A DNA stretch of 64,000 nt from Nematostella vectensis (lineage: Eukaryota > Cnidaria > Anthozoa > Actiniaria > Edwardsiidae). Under the pieces are notes generated by a model. The model had not been told where the DNA came from and ran no database searches. It saw only the letters and a list, made by a program, of their open reading frames with translations. The stretch spans positions 14,707,703-14,771,702 of the forward strand of contig NC_064037.1 of assembly GCF_932526225.1 (NCBI RefSeq). The letters are read 5' to 3'. Below are positions 1 through 13,056 of the stretch, piece after piece. The position numbers and the translations under genes are program-made. Each line of letters starts with the position of its first letter. The first letter of the stretch is position 1.

Positions 1-11
1 ATCCTTTGCAG

Positions 12-3000
12 GAGATTGATGAGTCACATCCATGTTATACCTTCAAGTACTTGAAACAGAAGCCAGTCAGAGACTTGAGAGGTGACCAGTACCTCAAGCT
101 GAGCATGGCTGAAGCAGAGGGGCTACTTAATATATCCATATCTATAGATATAGCCAACAGCACAGGGTGGGTGGTGAATCTGTGTCTCGCTGTGTTTGGT
201 TTAATGATAATGAGCTCATCATCAGTACCTTGGCTTTATCTTCTGCATCATATTAACACATGCAAAAACATCCACATGTATATCCTGTAAGATAGACCCG
301 TGGATAAGAACAAATTGGATAACAACAAATTCGATAAGACACAAACTTTTCTTTTTTCAGGATGACGTACTTTGATGAAGTGAAACAGCTGTATTATAGG
401 GTAAGCATATGGCGCACTGATGCTGCACTGTTTTAACATATAGTATAATCCAGTAATTAATTCTACATTTGGGGTTTATAATATTACAATCTAGTTATAT
501 TATATGTAATACTGTAACATTATATAATACATCAAAAACTGGTAGTCTACTCTGCCAAATTTTCGTCTTTAATAACACTTCTTCTTCAGGGCAGACTGAA
601 GAAGGTGAATCGTTACAAGCTTATTTACATCATTGCGACAATCATTTAGGTAGTAATGTAAGGGTACAACTTATAGATAAGTGTAACTCTGAGGCTAAGC
701 TTAGGGATAGGGAAGGCCAGTGGGCTTATCGGCTTAAGTTTTTTTTTCTGCCGAGCAGGATGAGTTCAGCCTATTGGTACAGGAGTGGAATGGACAAAGG
801 ATGCAGGCCTTGTCGCGGGCATTCTACCAGATGTTGTATCCAGCATTAGAGAAAGAGCTCAAAACAAAGCTGTTAACAGAATCCAAGAACTTTGTTATAA
901 AGGTTTGTTTCATAGAAATCATTGACTTTAAGCAAGAAAGTTTCTGGACGACTCGCAGCAACTGCAAATACGTGTAGTGGATTTTTGTCTTCCAGCCAAA
1001 TGTTGTTTCAAGAATTCAAATCCATTTCTTTTCTGGGAATTGCACTTAAAGTCAATAATTCCAAATGTTTCAAGAATTCAAATCCATTTCTTTTCTGGGA
1101 ATCGCACGTATATTCAATCATTCCAAATGTTTCAAGAATTCAAATCGATTTCTTTTCTGGGAATTGCACGTATAGTCAATCATTCCACTGTGACCAATTG
1201 GTTTAGATGGTTGATTGACTACATGATATTCCCAAACAAGACAAGACTTCCTACTATTTATTTATTAAATTTCCACCAGTTATTCTAGGCTTTAAATCAA
1301 ATACCCCCTCGAGTGTATTGTTAGTAAGCATTGTAAGCACTGTCACTGGGGGTGGTCACTGCCAGAGGGTTTATTGCATCCCCAGTGAGTCTTTTACATC
1401 CCTTTGATTCAGGTTAGTGTAGTGCAGCTCAAAGAGATGTGACCTCCAGTTTAGTGTCATTATCTGAGGAAACTGGAAACACAGGAGAATAACTTAAACT
1501 CACTTGTGACACAAATTCAAATCAAGGCAGTAACCCGGAAAAAAATCCCCAGTTTGAGCCAGGATTCAAACCTGGGCCACAGCAGGGAGAGGCAGATGCG
1601 CTAACACACTAGGCCACCTCTGCTTCAACTGTATTTTTCGGAAATATGAAACATTTTCATTCCTTCCTAACACAGACTGCTCTTGAATTCTGAAATCTAA
1701 ATTTGAGATTAAGACAAATATCTTCCATCAGTCATGTCGCAACAAGCTGAAGTCTGCCATCGAGGTAGCACCATACCAGCCTGAGCAACAGCCGGACCAG
1801 GAGTATGAAGATATGGGTGGTGATGGCTTCCGTGTGTTGGCCCTGTCTTACCTACCAGATCCCACAGTACCAGCCTTCCTGGCCATGCTAGATGGTGAGG
1901 GCCAGGTGACAGATTACTTGCGTTTGAAGAGTCTCCTGGTCAGAAGAAATGCTTACAGGCAGAGTGAGAGAGAGGCCAAGGTAGATACTTTATAAAAACG
2001 CTGTGTCATGGAAATTTTCAGGGTGAGGTTTATTAGGGAATTTTGTGCTATTAAATTGGTGCGTGGTGTCGTTTACTACTTTCTGATTTGTCATTTCCGT
2101 CAATACACAATTTTTGTTTTCATGACAGCTTCTTAAACTTTAAGCTTCTTAAGAATATTGATAAGGGAGCTCCTTCAGTGAGTTTTCTGGGAGCCACAGT
2201 TTACTCAATTCACCACACAAGCTTGAAGAGTCACACATGATTCTTAATGATTCTCTTTGTAATCTGCTGGACATCAAGAATATAATAGAATTTCTACCCT
2301 TTGGTACACAACGTTCTCCCTCAGAAATGTTATGACTTTTCTACATTGAGCTCCTTCAGTGAGTTTTCTGGGAGCCACAGTTTACTCAATTCACCACACA
2401 AGCTTGAAGAGTCACACATGATTCTTAATGATTCTCTTTTTAATCTGCTGGACATCAAGAAAATAATAGAATTTCTACCCTTTGGTACCAACGTTCTCCT
2501 TCAGACATGACTCTTCTATATTGAGCTAAAGGCTCCTGCAAAGTCCACAACAGGAATCATTAAGTTATTCAGTTACTGTTGATCAAGATGGCTGATGTGT
2601 ACTCTTTTCAAGCTTGATGCAGTTGATGGTGTATAGCCTTGTTTATTTTTATCGTTCACAGGAGAAAGACATGGAATCGTTAAAGGAGTTCATTCTCAAG
2701 AAGCGTCCCCAGGTGATAGCGGTGGCAGCAGTGAGTCGCGAGGCAACAACCATCGTTGAGGATATCAAGCTGTGCCTTGCTGAGTTAGAGCAGGAGCACC
2801 AGATGTCCCCCATAGGGGTAGAGCTAGTAGACGGCGAGGTGGCCAGGATTTATCAAACCTCTATACGTGCTGATGTAAGTAGTATCATAATAGTGTAACT
2901 GAATGGGTAGTATACCAGATGTTACTTATAGAATTAGAACTAGGGGCACCAGATGTACCCAATAGGGGTAAAGCTATAAGATAGAGAGGTGGCCAGGATA

Positions 3001-6000
3001 TACCAGGTGACCAGGATATACCAGGTGGCCAGTATATACCAGACCTATTACCAGGATATACCAGGTGGTCAGGATATATCAGACCTCTAACCTGGATATA
3101 CCAGTGTATATACCAGTGTATGAAACAGTAACAATGTTAATTGGGCTGGCCCCGTTGGGATCATATTCCTTTTCTCTTTCTAAGGAAAATAATAGATAAA
3201 AGATTTGCATTGATTTGTTTAAGATTGGAGTTGATTTGAGTTTAGTACCCATTATTTCTAGGTTATTGTTTAAAGGGGATGTTTATTTGAAGCTGGGTGC
3301 CTATTAACATTGCACTATTTGCTTTAGAATGAGTCGCGTGAGTACCCACCTGTGTTAAGACATGCTGTATCTGTTGGCCGCCGCCTACAAGACCCTGTCA
3401 CTGAGTTTGCTGGCCTTTGTATAGAAGAAGATGAACTGCTTTGCATCAAGTTCCATCCCCTTCAGGTATGACTCATGTTGATGGTGGACAGATCCATGGG
3501 GGGATGGGATTGGGTGGCTATGGGAGGGGAGGGAACCCCTAATACCCCATCCTTGTGCTTTACAATATGCTGTATCCCTGCACTGTACTACCTTTCACAT
3601 CCCTCTACCCCTGCAGGATGAGGTGGACAAGGAGCAATTGATCCGCGCCCTGCATGAGGAGTTTGTCACTGTGGTTAATGATGTGGGTGTGGACCCTAAC
3701 CGCCTGCTGGACCATGCCCATGTCATACCGCTGCTCCAGTTTGTCTGCGGTTTAGGGCCAAGAAAGGCAGCGGCACTACTCAAGGTGAAAAATGTACTTT
3801 CGAATCTTTTTTTAAAACATAGACATAGCATAGCCTTGTGTTATGGGGAGAGGAGGGGTAGGGATGGGCCTTTTCTGGAACTGCAAATTTTGTGCCAAAG
3901 GGCCAGTTCATTTGCCCATGGGTACTGTCCTTCTGCCACCTAATTTCCAATCAATGTGTCAGCCCTGTTCATCTAAACAAGGGACACCAATTTTTAGCTT
4001 CTCTTGTGTTCGGGGGACCTCAGCCCCTCCTTTCTGGCTGCTCTTTGGTGACTAACTACTCCATGACAAGCAATGCCAGCATTTTCTCACTATACACATA
4101 AGTCGAGCCTTGTTTCTGAAGCCTATGTTTTATCTTGTGTATAGTGTCTTCGGCAGCAAGGGTCACGCCTTGAGAATCGTTCCCAGCTTGTCACGCTGTG
4201 CAACCTGGGCCCCAAGATCTTCCTGAACTGTGCGGGTTTCATCAAGATTGACACCCAAGCAATCAGTGACACAAGCACTAACTACGTGGAAGTGTTAGAT
4301 GGATCACGTGTACACCCTGAGACGTATGAGTGGGCAAAGCAGATGGCTGTAGATGCCTTAGAGTATGATGAGGTGGGACAAGGGGCCTCCGTACATGCTC
4401 TCTAATGTGTTTTTCAAGAGTGGGGATTCTATACTTGGTTTTCTTTGGCCCATGGACCAAGAAAGGAGGCATGATTTTGCTATTTCTCCCGGCTGGCATT
4501 TGCATCAATGGCTAACATACAGTACATGCTATAAGAGAGGGTATAAGAGGCTTGTCACATACAGTACATGCTATAATGCTATAAGAGAGGGTATAAGAGG
4601 CTTGTCACATCCAGTACATGCTATAAGAGAGGGTATAAGAGGCTTGTCACATACAGTACATGCTATAAGAGAGGGTATAAGAGGCTTGTCACATACAGTA
4701 CATGCTATAAGAGAGGGTATAAGAGGCTTGTCACATACAGTACATGCTATAAGAGAGGGTATGAGAGGCTTGTCACATCCAGTACATGCTATAAGAGAGG
4801 GTATCAGAGGCTTGTCACATCCAGTACATGCTATAAGAGAGGGTCTAAGAGGCTTGTCACATCCAGTACATGCTATAAGAGAGGGTCTAAGAGGCTTGTC
4901 ACATACAGTACATGCTATAAGAGAGGGTATAAGAGGCTTGTCACATACAGTACATGCTATAAGAGAGGGTATAAGAGGCTTGTCACATACAGTACATGCT
5001 ATAAGAGAGGGTATAAGAGGCTTGTCACATCCAGTACATGCTATAAGAGAGGGTATAAGAGGCTTGTCACATCCAGTACATGCTATAAGAGAGGGTATAA
5101 GAGGCTTGTCACATCCAGTACATGCTATAAGAGAGGGTATAAGAGGCTTGTCACATACAGTACATGCTATAAGAGAGGGTATAAGAGGCTTGTCACATCC
5201 AGTACATGCTATAAGAGAGGGTATAAGAGGCTTGTCACATCCAGTACATGCTATAAGAGAGGGTATAAGAGGCTTGTCACATACAGTACATGCTATAAGA
5301 GAGGGTATAAGAGGCTTGTCACATCCAGTACATGCTATAAGAGAGGGTATAAGAGGCTTGTCACATACAGTACATGCTATAAGAGAGGGTATAAGAGGCT
5401 TGTCACATACAGTACATGCTATAAGAGAGGGTATAAGAGGCTTGTCACATCCAGTACATGCTATAAGAGAGGGTAAAAGAGGCTTGTCACATCCAGTACA
5501 TGCTATAAGAGAGGGTATAAGAGGCTTGTCACATCCAGTACATGCTATAGGAGAGGGTATAAGAGGCTTGTCACATCCAGTACATGCTATAGGAGAGGGT
5601 ATAAGAGGCTTGTCACATCCAGTACATGCTATAAGAGAGGGTATAAGAGGCTTGTCACATCCAGTACATGCTATAAGAGAGGGTATAAGAGGCTTGTCAC
5701 ATACAGTACATGCTATAAGAGAGGGTATAAGAGGCTTGTCACATACAGTACATGCTATAAGAGAGGGTATAAGAGGCTTGTCACATACAGTACATGCTAT
5801 AAGAGAGGGTATAAGAGGCTTGTCACATCCAGTACATGCTATAAGAGAGGGTATAAGAGGCTTGTCACATACAGTACATGCTATAAGAGAGGGTATAAGA
5901 GGCTTGTCACATCCAGTACATGCTATAAGAGAGGGTATGAGAGGCTTGTCACATACAGTACATGCTATAAGAGAGGGTATAAGAGGCTTGTCACATACAG

Positions 6001-9000
6001 TACATGCTATAAGAGAGGGTATAAGAGGCTTGTCACATCCAGTACATGCTATAAGAGAGGGTCTAAGAGGCTTGTCACATACAGTACATGCTATAAGAGA
6101 GGGTATAAGAGGCTTGTCACATACAGTACATGCTATAAGAGAGGGTCTAAGAGGCTTGTCACATACAGTACATGCTATAAGAGAGGGTATAAGAGGCTTG
6201 TCACATACAGTACATGCTATAAGAGAGGGTATAAGAGGCTTGTCACATCCAGTACATGCTATAAGAGAGGGTATCAGAGGCTTGTCACATCCAGTACATG
6301 CTATAAGAGAGGGTATAAGAGGCTTGTCACATCCAGTACATGCTATAAGAGAGGGTATCAGAGGCTTGTCACATCCAGTACATGCTATAAGAGAGGGTAT
6401 CAGAGGCTTGTCACATCCAGTACATGCTATAAGAGAGGGTATCAGAGGCTTGTCACATCCAGTACATGCTATAAGAGAGGGTAAAAGAGGCTTGTCACAT
6501 CCAGTACATGCTATAAGAGAGGGTATAAGAGGCTTGTCACATCCAGTACATGCTATAGGAGAGGGTATCAGAGGCTTGTCACATACAGTACATGCTATAA
6601 GAGAGGGTATAAGAGGCTTGTCACATCCAGTACATGCTATAAGAGAGGGTATAAGAGGCTTGTCACATACAGTACATGCTATAAGAGAGGGTATAAGAGG
6701 CTTGTCACATACAGTACATGCTATAAGAGAGGGTATAAGAGGCTTGTCACATACAGTACATGCTATAAGAGAGGGTATAAGAAGCTTGTCACATCCAGTA
6801 CATGCTATAAGAGAGGGTATAAGAGGCTTGTCACATACAGTACATGCTATAAGAGAGGGTATAAGAGGCTTGTCACATACAGTACATGCTATAAGAGAGG
6901 GTATAAGAGGCTTGTCACATCCAGTACATGCTTTGAGAGAGGGTATAAGAGGCTTGTCACATCCAGTACATGCTATAAGAGAGGGTATAAGAGGCTTGTC
7001 ACATACAGTACATGCTATAAGAGAGGGTATAAGAGGCTTGTCACATACAGTACATGCTATAAGAGGCTTGTCACATCCAGGCTTCAAACATTAGGCTATA
7101 ACTCATTTGATGTGCTATCATATTTTCAGCGGTGCAAGAACCTATGCAGTTTAGAGTGTTTCTGACAGGACAAATGATAAATTCTTGAATAAAACACAGT
7201 TTATTTTATTTTTGGAACCCCAAATTGCAACTCAAGTCATGCAACATGGTTGACAGTTTAAACTCAACTTTCTCCCTGTAGGCGACGGAAGAGAACAACC
7301 CATCAGCAGCACTAGAAGAGATTCTAGAGGCACCAGACAGGCTAAAGGATCTGGATCTTGACGCGTTCGCTGAGGAACTCGAGAGACAGAACTATGGCAA
7401 CAAGAGAATAACACTCTACGACATCCGGGATGAGCTTTTTGGCCGGTATGCAGAGCGGCGTGTGCCCTTTAGGCCACTCTCTGTGGAAGACAGATTTAAG
7501 GTAGGCACCAGAACACTCATAGCCACATAACTTCCTAATAATAATCTTACGAGGACAAATAATAGTACTGTAGGCATCAGTGCATTCATAGCCAAAACAC
7601 TCCAAAATATCGATGGGTTGAAGAGGGATTTAAGTAGGTGCCAGAACACCCATAGCCAAATCACTGCCAAATAGTGATCTGAGGAGGAAAGATTTAAGGT
7701 ACACATCAGGGTACTCAGTGTATTTATAGGCAAATCACTCCCAAATAGCTATCTGACGAGGACAGACTCAAAGTATGCATTAGTGCATTCGTAGCCAAAT
7801 TACTTATGCTTGTCATTGTTTCAGGTGCTGACGGGTGAAACTAGCGAGACCCTCTATGTGGGCAAGATGGTGATGTGCACTGTCACAGGGTTCGCGTTCC
7901 GCAAGCCGTCACATGACATGGTGGACCAGGCTAACCCGGAGAAGGTTGAGGACACAGGGCTGTGGCAGTGCCCCTTCTGCCTCAAGAATGACTACCCTGA
8001 ACTCAGCGAGGTACAGTTCAGTGAAGCAATATGTTTCTAATGATATTTTTTTTATAGCAGGCACTTGTTTCTCGAAATACCCGAGAATTTAGTTTGTATT
8101 CCAAAGGATTACAGTAGGGCTTTTTACAATAGGGCTATTTTCTAAGTTTTGCTGAAGCCAAAAAGTTACCCGAAATGTCTCGGGTGAGTGCAAGGTCCCG
8201 AGAACTTTCTTAACATTCAAGCCTGTGAATTCCGGGCCCGGGAAGTTCGGGAAAGATCAAAATCTATAAAGAGGATCATCCTTCACTTGAATCTTTGTGG
8301 TAAAATACTATGTTTGACGATATTTCAGCACCTTTAGATACCATAAATTTTATAAGAATTAGGCAGCTTTTTAAATTTAAGGAATAAAACGTTTTTGGGA
8401 CCGAGAATTTTCGGGTGTTTTGAGAAACAAACCCCCACGCACTTTATATAAGGGACAGCTACTGTATAAAACTCAAAAATTGGAATTTGGCTTTGTTTTC
8501 TTCTTTCTTGCCTGTGACCCTTTAACTAACGAAGCAAGGATCTCATCAAATTACTTTTGTCTCATTTACTTAAAAATTGCTGTAAATATGCTATGCTAGA
8601 TTTACCAGATTTCATATATGGCATGTAAAAGACCTTCCCCATGAACAGAACATTCTATTTGATGTTCTCTTGAGGAAACCACTTTTGTAAAGTGAACAGT
8701 TCTTTACAGAATTGGGAAAATTGACTTCAGCTCACTAGGTATTGCCCTTCATACTAGGTGTGGACGCATCTAGATAATGGTAGCTGTCCGGGAAATGCCA
8801 CTGGTGTGCGTGTCCGCATGGAGAATGGGATATCTGGCTTTATTCCTACCAAGATGATAAGTGACAAGCACATCAAGTCTCCACAAGAGAGAGTCAAGGT
8901 TAGTGCACAGCGATTCTTTTCAGGGGTCGGGGGGCTACCAGAAATTATCCCCCGTATGGCTTTCTTACATTAGTGTTTGTGTTAGAACATGCTTCATGCC

Positions 9001-12000
9001 TACTATCGCATAAAGAGACTAAATCAAGTGAGGTGTATACTGTATTTTGAGTAGTACAAACTCATCTTCTATACCATAGGGGGACCATATCAAGTTCTGT
9101 GTACTCTGTCATTCTATGTAGCACGAACTTGTTCACCCACTGTCACGGAGAGGGGTAATGAACAGTGTAAATTCTTGCCCTCTAGCCTGGTATGACGCTT
9201 CACTGTCGAGTCACACGCATGAACATGGAGCGATTTCAAGTTGACCTCTCATGTAGAAGCTCTGATCTGGCAGACAAGGACAAGAAATTCAGGTAAAACC
9301 TACAATAAAGAAATATACCTATTTCACGAAAGGTTGTCAGTGCAAATGGTAAATGGCTAATGGTTACTAGTTATTCTAAAATTAAAGGTGTTAAATAAAG
9401 TCCAGCAATGACATAGCCAAGCATTTGTAACATTTAATGGATTGTTTTGATTTATCCATATTCTTCAAGACACATGGTTACTTTCGGTTGTAGAACTGCC
9501 ATTTGCCAGTTGCCATTTACAATTTGCACTGACAACTTTTATTGAAATAGATGTATATTTCAAAGCTTTTTGTACAGTAAAATTCTCTGCTTGCCCATTA
9601 CCAAATAGTTTACTGCACTTTGAGGTTTTCCTGCTGAAATAAATAATTTTCCTAATTCCTTTTTCCTATTTCTGATGTTTTTCTGATGGGCTAAAAAGTT
9701 TGTTGATAATAGTAAAAATAAACATGTCTGTATTTGGCAGCCTGCCATTTGACTTGTATTACGATAAGGATGCTGAAGAGAAGGATAAGAAGGAGGATGA
9801 AACGGCCAAGAAAAAAGCCAACAGGCCAAGTAAGCTCATATAACTAGAAAAACTACAGACAAGCTGTAGAAAAACTGGATGGTCTGCGTAGGCGTGGTGT
9901 AGACAAGGTATAAATCAACACAAGGTTGAAAAGGTTTGTTAAACGCCTCTGTGAAACAGAGTGGTTGCGCTGACGCTTCGAGCGTTAGCCCTTCGTTGGA
10001 GCTGCGTTTTTCTCCGAAGAAGGGCTAACACTCGAAACGTCAGTGCAACCACTCTGTTTCACAGAGGCGTTTAACAAACCTTTTCAACCTTGTGTTGATT
10101 CATTCCAAGTAAGATCATGTCTTTTCCTAATACTGTATGTATGCCCACACCACCATTAAAACTCCATATGGCAGACACAGGAAAGAATAGGAAGTTTGTT
10201 GTGTTAGGGATCCAGTGCTTGGTATTTCTAGCATTACTTGGTGATACTTATATTGTTACTTGATTATATGTCTAACATGTCTACCATTACAGTGTACATG
10301 CTTATTTAACGAGATGTTATAATTCTGAAATGTTTTGTTATTTTACGCCTAAAGGATTATAGATCATGTAACGTGGTGAACATTGTTACTGATTATCTTT
10401 CTCATTCAGAACCTGATGCTACAGTATATTTAAATGGTGTTATGATATTTCTGAGGCTATTTGATATTTTAATGTTAGATGTTTATTACAGAGTATATCA
10501 AGCGTGTGATTGTGCATCCCGCCTTCCGTAACATCTCCTTCAAAGAAGCTGAGCGTATCTTGTCTGAGCTGGACCAGGGAGAAAGTATTGTCCGGCCAAG
10601 CAGCAAGGTGAGTTTAACCTTATCGTTTTCCTGACCATGATTGTTTCCATGTTTTACTAGAGCATTAGCATGACTGGCCCTTATATGATTGTGAAGAAAG
10701 GTGTTAACAGACAAGTAAAGTCACCTTATAGGGAACAGAGTACTGAAAGGAGTAATTTTTCCCATGTTGAATACAACTGGATGGGTACTTTTATATGTAT
10801 CTAATTATAAGAGGTGTGGGATCTAAATTACATATACATATAGTAAGCAAAAGTTGGGGTGGAGACAATTCAAGGACTCTCCCCTATAAGCATGCCTTAG
10901 ATAAAAGAAACTAATGGCCCTTCTACTTTAACACATTTAAAGTAGAGAAGTTTCACATGACATTACTAACGGTATACATGTCTTATCGCTAACCATCCTA
11001 GGGCTCTGACCATCTCACCGTCACGTGGAAAGTGGATCAAGGAATCTACCAGCACATTGACATCAGGGAAGAAGGGAAGGAGAATGCCTTTAGCCTTGGA
11101 CATTCACTGTGGATTGATACAGAGGTATTCTATACCTTCCACTGCAACCATGTAGCAGAGGGAGGGATGGAGCGAGGGAGGGGGTAAAGGAGGGAGGGAA
11201 AAAGGAAAGAAGAGAAGGAGAATGCGTTTAGCCTTTGGTGTTTACTATGGATTGTGTTACAGAGGTATTCTATACCTTCCACTACAACCATGTAGCAGAG
11301 AGATGTAGGCTGGAGAGGGAGGGAGGCTTAAAAGCCTGGGTTGCTAGGTAGAAGGGGGATTAGAAAAGCTACCGCACGTTGAAATCAGTGTATAAAGGAA
11401 ATAGAGGACAGAGAATGCCTTCAGCCTTGCATGCTCATTATGGTTAATGCAGGAGAATGCCCTTTTACGGTAGTGTCATTTCTCTACTTTGGCACTGGTT
11501 GGAATCTCAGTTTTGCTCTAAAGAAGCTACTAATGGATTGCTATCCAATTTTCTGATTCCAGGAATTTGAAGACCTTGATGAGATAATAGCCAGACACAT
11601 CCAGCCAATGGCAGCACTTGCCCGGGAAATTCTAAATCATAAATACTACCGTGCTGCAGATGGTGGCTCTAAGGCCAAGCTCGAGGAGCTGCTAGTTCTA
11701 GAGAAAAAGAAAGCACCTCAGAGAATTCCCTACTTCCTGAGTGCATCAAAGGAGTTCCCTGGCAAGTTCTTACTAGGGTACCTTCCCCGCGTCAAGCCAA
11801 GGGTAGAATTTGTCAGTATTTGCCCTGAGGGGTTCAGATACCGTGGTCGTGTCCATGGAACTCTGAATGCACTGTTCAAGTGGTTCAAAGAACACTTCAG
11901 GGATCAGATACCAGGTAAGCACACAGAATACAATATTCTATATTTCGCTCTGTTTTGGTAAAAATTAACATCGATTGATACAGCTTTTTATACTGTTTTT

Positions 12001-12580
12001 TTAGGGATTCTATTACTAGCTGGATTCTATAATTAGATAGCTAAACATGTGGCTTAAACTTGCTCACATACACTTCTGCCATCATACACCAGCCTGCATC
12101 ATTATGTGATACTCTGTTTCTTGCTTATTCTTCATACGGTGTTTATCATCACCAGTCAGAATAATTCATATTCATTTTACTTGATATTAATTTTTGTCCA
12201 TAGGTGTCACCCCACGAATGCGTACAACTCCAGTAGCCATGTCCGAAAGCAACACACCTTACACACCTGGTGCCACGCCCTTAACCTCAGACATGGATGC
12301 CAATCAGCTACTGATGCAGCTTATAGGCAACAGGAATATTGCACCCAACCCTAACATGTATGCCTCCCCTTCAACGAGGGGCGACCAACAGGGGTCATCT
12401 TACTGGGGCAGTCAACAAACAACAAGTAGCACTGCCACCCCAGCTGGCGGTCAATACCCGCAGTATGGCTACTACCAGACACACAACGACTCGATCTCTG
12501 CCGCAGTGCAGAATTACGCATACGAAAAGCAACAGAAACAGCTACAGAAACAACGTCAGCAACAGGCGTACTCAAGCTAG
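12..12580 (+). CDS. SUPT6H: Transcription elongation factor SPT6, C-terminal ~1014 residues (5' end outside window)
   Basis: SPT6 is a nuclear histone chaperone that travels with RNA polymerase II. Seventeen exons keep frame throughout: 12-166, 361-400, 759-902, 1732-1980, 2662-2874, 3328-3465, 3617-3784, 4145-4372, 7282-7500, 7825-8010, 8758-8898, 9186-9292, 9741-9829, 10492-10607, 11002-11124, 11563-11914, 12204-12580. The translation matches animal SPT6 closely. Exons 4-5 hold the YqgF/RNase H-like domain (local residues about 114-267). Exons 7-8 hold the helix-hairpin-helix region with [13 protein letters not shown] and the block [13 protein letters not shown]. Exons 10-12 hold the S1 domain, with GLWQCPFC just before it. 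Exons 14-16 hold the tandem SH2 region ([32 protein letters not shown]), which binds the phosphorylated Pol II linker. Exon 17 is low in complexity (S/T/P then Q-rich, ending QQQAYSS) and is shorter than the vertebrate tail. The family is certain; the exon edges are inferred from phase and splice consensus. Confidence 0.95.
1000..1187. repeat. 62-bp tandem repeat, three copies (SPT6 intron 3)
   Basis: Three near-identical copies, starting about 1001, 1065 and 1127, share TTTCAAGAATTCAAATC and TTTCTTTTCTGGGAAT. Short overlapping reading frames here are products of the repeat. Confidence 0.85.
1300..1627 (-). mobile_element. tRNA-derived SINE (SPT6 intron 3)
   Basis: Read on the minus strand, the first ~75 bases (1627 down to about 1550) look like a tRNA head. 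An A-box-like stretch covers 1605-1616 (TGGCCTAGTGTG) and a B box covers 1562-1572 (GGTTTGAATCC, one change from the consensus). A non-tRNA body follows towards about 1300. The A/B spacing and lack of a clean cloverleaf favour a SINE over a functional tRNA gene. The 3' boundary is uncertain. Confidence 0.65.
2167..2500. repeat. Direct duplication with ~181-bp period (SPT6 intron 4)
   Basis: The segment beginning GAGCTCCTTCAGTGAG at 2167 recurs at 2348 and stays nearly identical for about 150 bases. A short third remnant (attgagct...) lies near 2519. Confidence 0.85.
2925..3130. repeat. Copy of exon 5 3' end plus derived minisatellite (SPT6 intron 5)
   Basis: Bases 2931-3010 resemble the end of coding exon 5 (about 2781-2860): both carry GCACCAGATGT, then ATAGGGGTA, then GAGGTGGCCAGGAT. 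The copied tail then repeats imperfectly as a short unit related to CCAGGATATACCAGGTGG up to about 3130. This part is intronic and carries frame breaks. Confidence 0.75.
4517..7078. repeat. 42-bp minisatellite, about 60 copies (SPT6 intron 8)
   Basis: The array has a 42-bp unit containing CAGTACATGCTATAAGAGAG followed by GGTATAAGAGGCTTGTCACA. Units differ mainly at a few sites (CACATAC/CACATCC; GTATAAG/GTATCAG/GTCTAAG). Because 42 is divisible by three and the unit lacks stops in some frames, it opens long frames of ~900 codons (+) and ~840 codons (-). These are products of periodicity, because the array lies between two SPT6 exons (4145-4372 and 7282-7500) that join in phase. Confidence 0.95.
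7501..7805. repeat. Degenerate tandem copies of the exon 9 donor junction (SPT6 intron 9)
   Basis: Exon 9 ends GACAGATTTAAG, then GTAGGCACCAGAACACTCAT. Diverged copies of this junction follow at about 7545-7600, 7615-7670, 7676-7735 and 7750-7803, with variants of AGATTTAAGGTA, CAGAACACCCATAGCC and CAAATCACTSCCAAATAG. The period is roughly 65-75 bases. Confidence 0.7.
8065..8430. mobile_element. ~366-bp inverted-repeat element (SPT6 intron 10)
   Basis: The left end TTGTTTCTCGAAATACCCGA pairs with the right end, which reads TTGTTTCTCAAAACACCCGA on the other strand; the arms match for about 30 bases. The interior is short and non-coding and contains several CGGG/CCCG motifs. A related partial copy lies at 26755-26925. 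It looks like a non-autonomous DNA transposon. Confidence 0.7.
9912..10100. mobile_element. 189-bp fold-back MITE (SPT6 intron 13)
   Basis: The element is an almost complete palindrome: AATCAACACAAGGTTGAAAA at 9913 pairs with its complement ending at 10100. Arm similarity continues through GTTTGTTAAACGCCTCTGTG and GGGCTAAC to a small loop near 10000. It is a non-coding miniature inverted-repeat element. Confidence 0.85.
11205..11445. repeat. Degenerate copies of exon 15 3' end and its donor (SPT6 intron 15)
   Basis: Exon 15 ends with GAGAATGCCTTTAGCCTTGG ... GATACAGAG, then GTATTCTATACCTTCCACT. A diverged copy of the exon tail plus intron start lies at about 11217-11310 (AATGCGTTTAGCCTTTGG ... 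ACAGAGGTATTCTATACC). A fainter one is at about 11400-11450. Confidence 0.75.
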
Positions 12581-12920
12581 CAGATGTCCATAAGTATTAA
12601 AAAAGAACAAAAACGTCATGGTGAAGTTGCACATGGACAAGAGAAATCTAATATTCCTCAAGTAATATATGGAATGTTAAGTAGCCTCTACAAAGTTGGT
12701 ATTTAATTTCTAGAACAGCATTTATTAGCTTTATCGCTCTACAAGATGCCTCCATGCTCCCTCCCAATCTGCAAATCTGAAGATCTGGCATCCATTTTTG
12801 TTTCATTAAAATACCCTAAATGAACAATTATCATCAGAGTAAAAAAAAATACAAAAAAAATCACACAAATTGTAGACTGTATATTCTTTTCATACTTTAA
12901 TAAAAATACAAAACATGTTT
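12581..12920 (+). promoter_or_regulatory. SPT6 3' UTR with poly(A) signal
   Basis: An AATAAA hexamer lies at 12899-12904, about 320 bases after the SPT6 stop. The sequence is AT-rich with no reading frame. The ankyrin gene on the other strand ends at 13057, so the two genes converge. Confidence 0.6.
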
Positions 12921-13056
12921 GACAATTTAGTTGCTATGGTTTTAAGAGTGCCAGCTCTAGTTGATACAAAATAGTTTGTTATGGTTGTACACCACAATAA
13001 ATAGTATTTACACGTTTCTTCTATCTATTCAGTTCCTGAAAACTTTGTTGTTCCTG

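Noticed and set aside
1550-1627. Functional tRNA gene
   Set aside because: A and B boxes are present, but the arms do not pair cleanly and a SINE body follows.
4365-7094. 909-codon plus-strand and 838-codon minus-strand reading frames
   Set aside because: Both are products of the 42-bp array (a multiple of three without stops). They lie in an SPT6 intron whose flanking exons join in phase.
9980-10060. Relation between the fold-back element at 9912 and the sequence near 59180
   Set aside because: They share only a short CGAAACGT-type motif, too little to claim one family.
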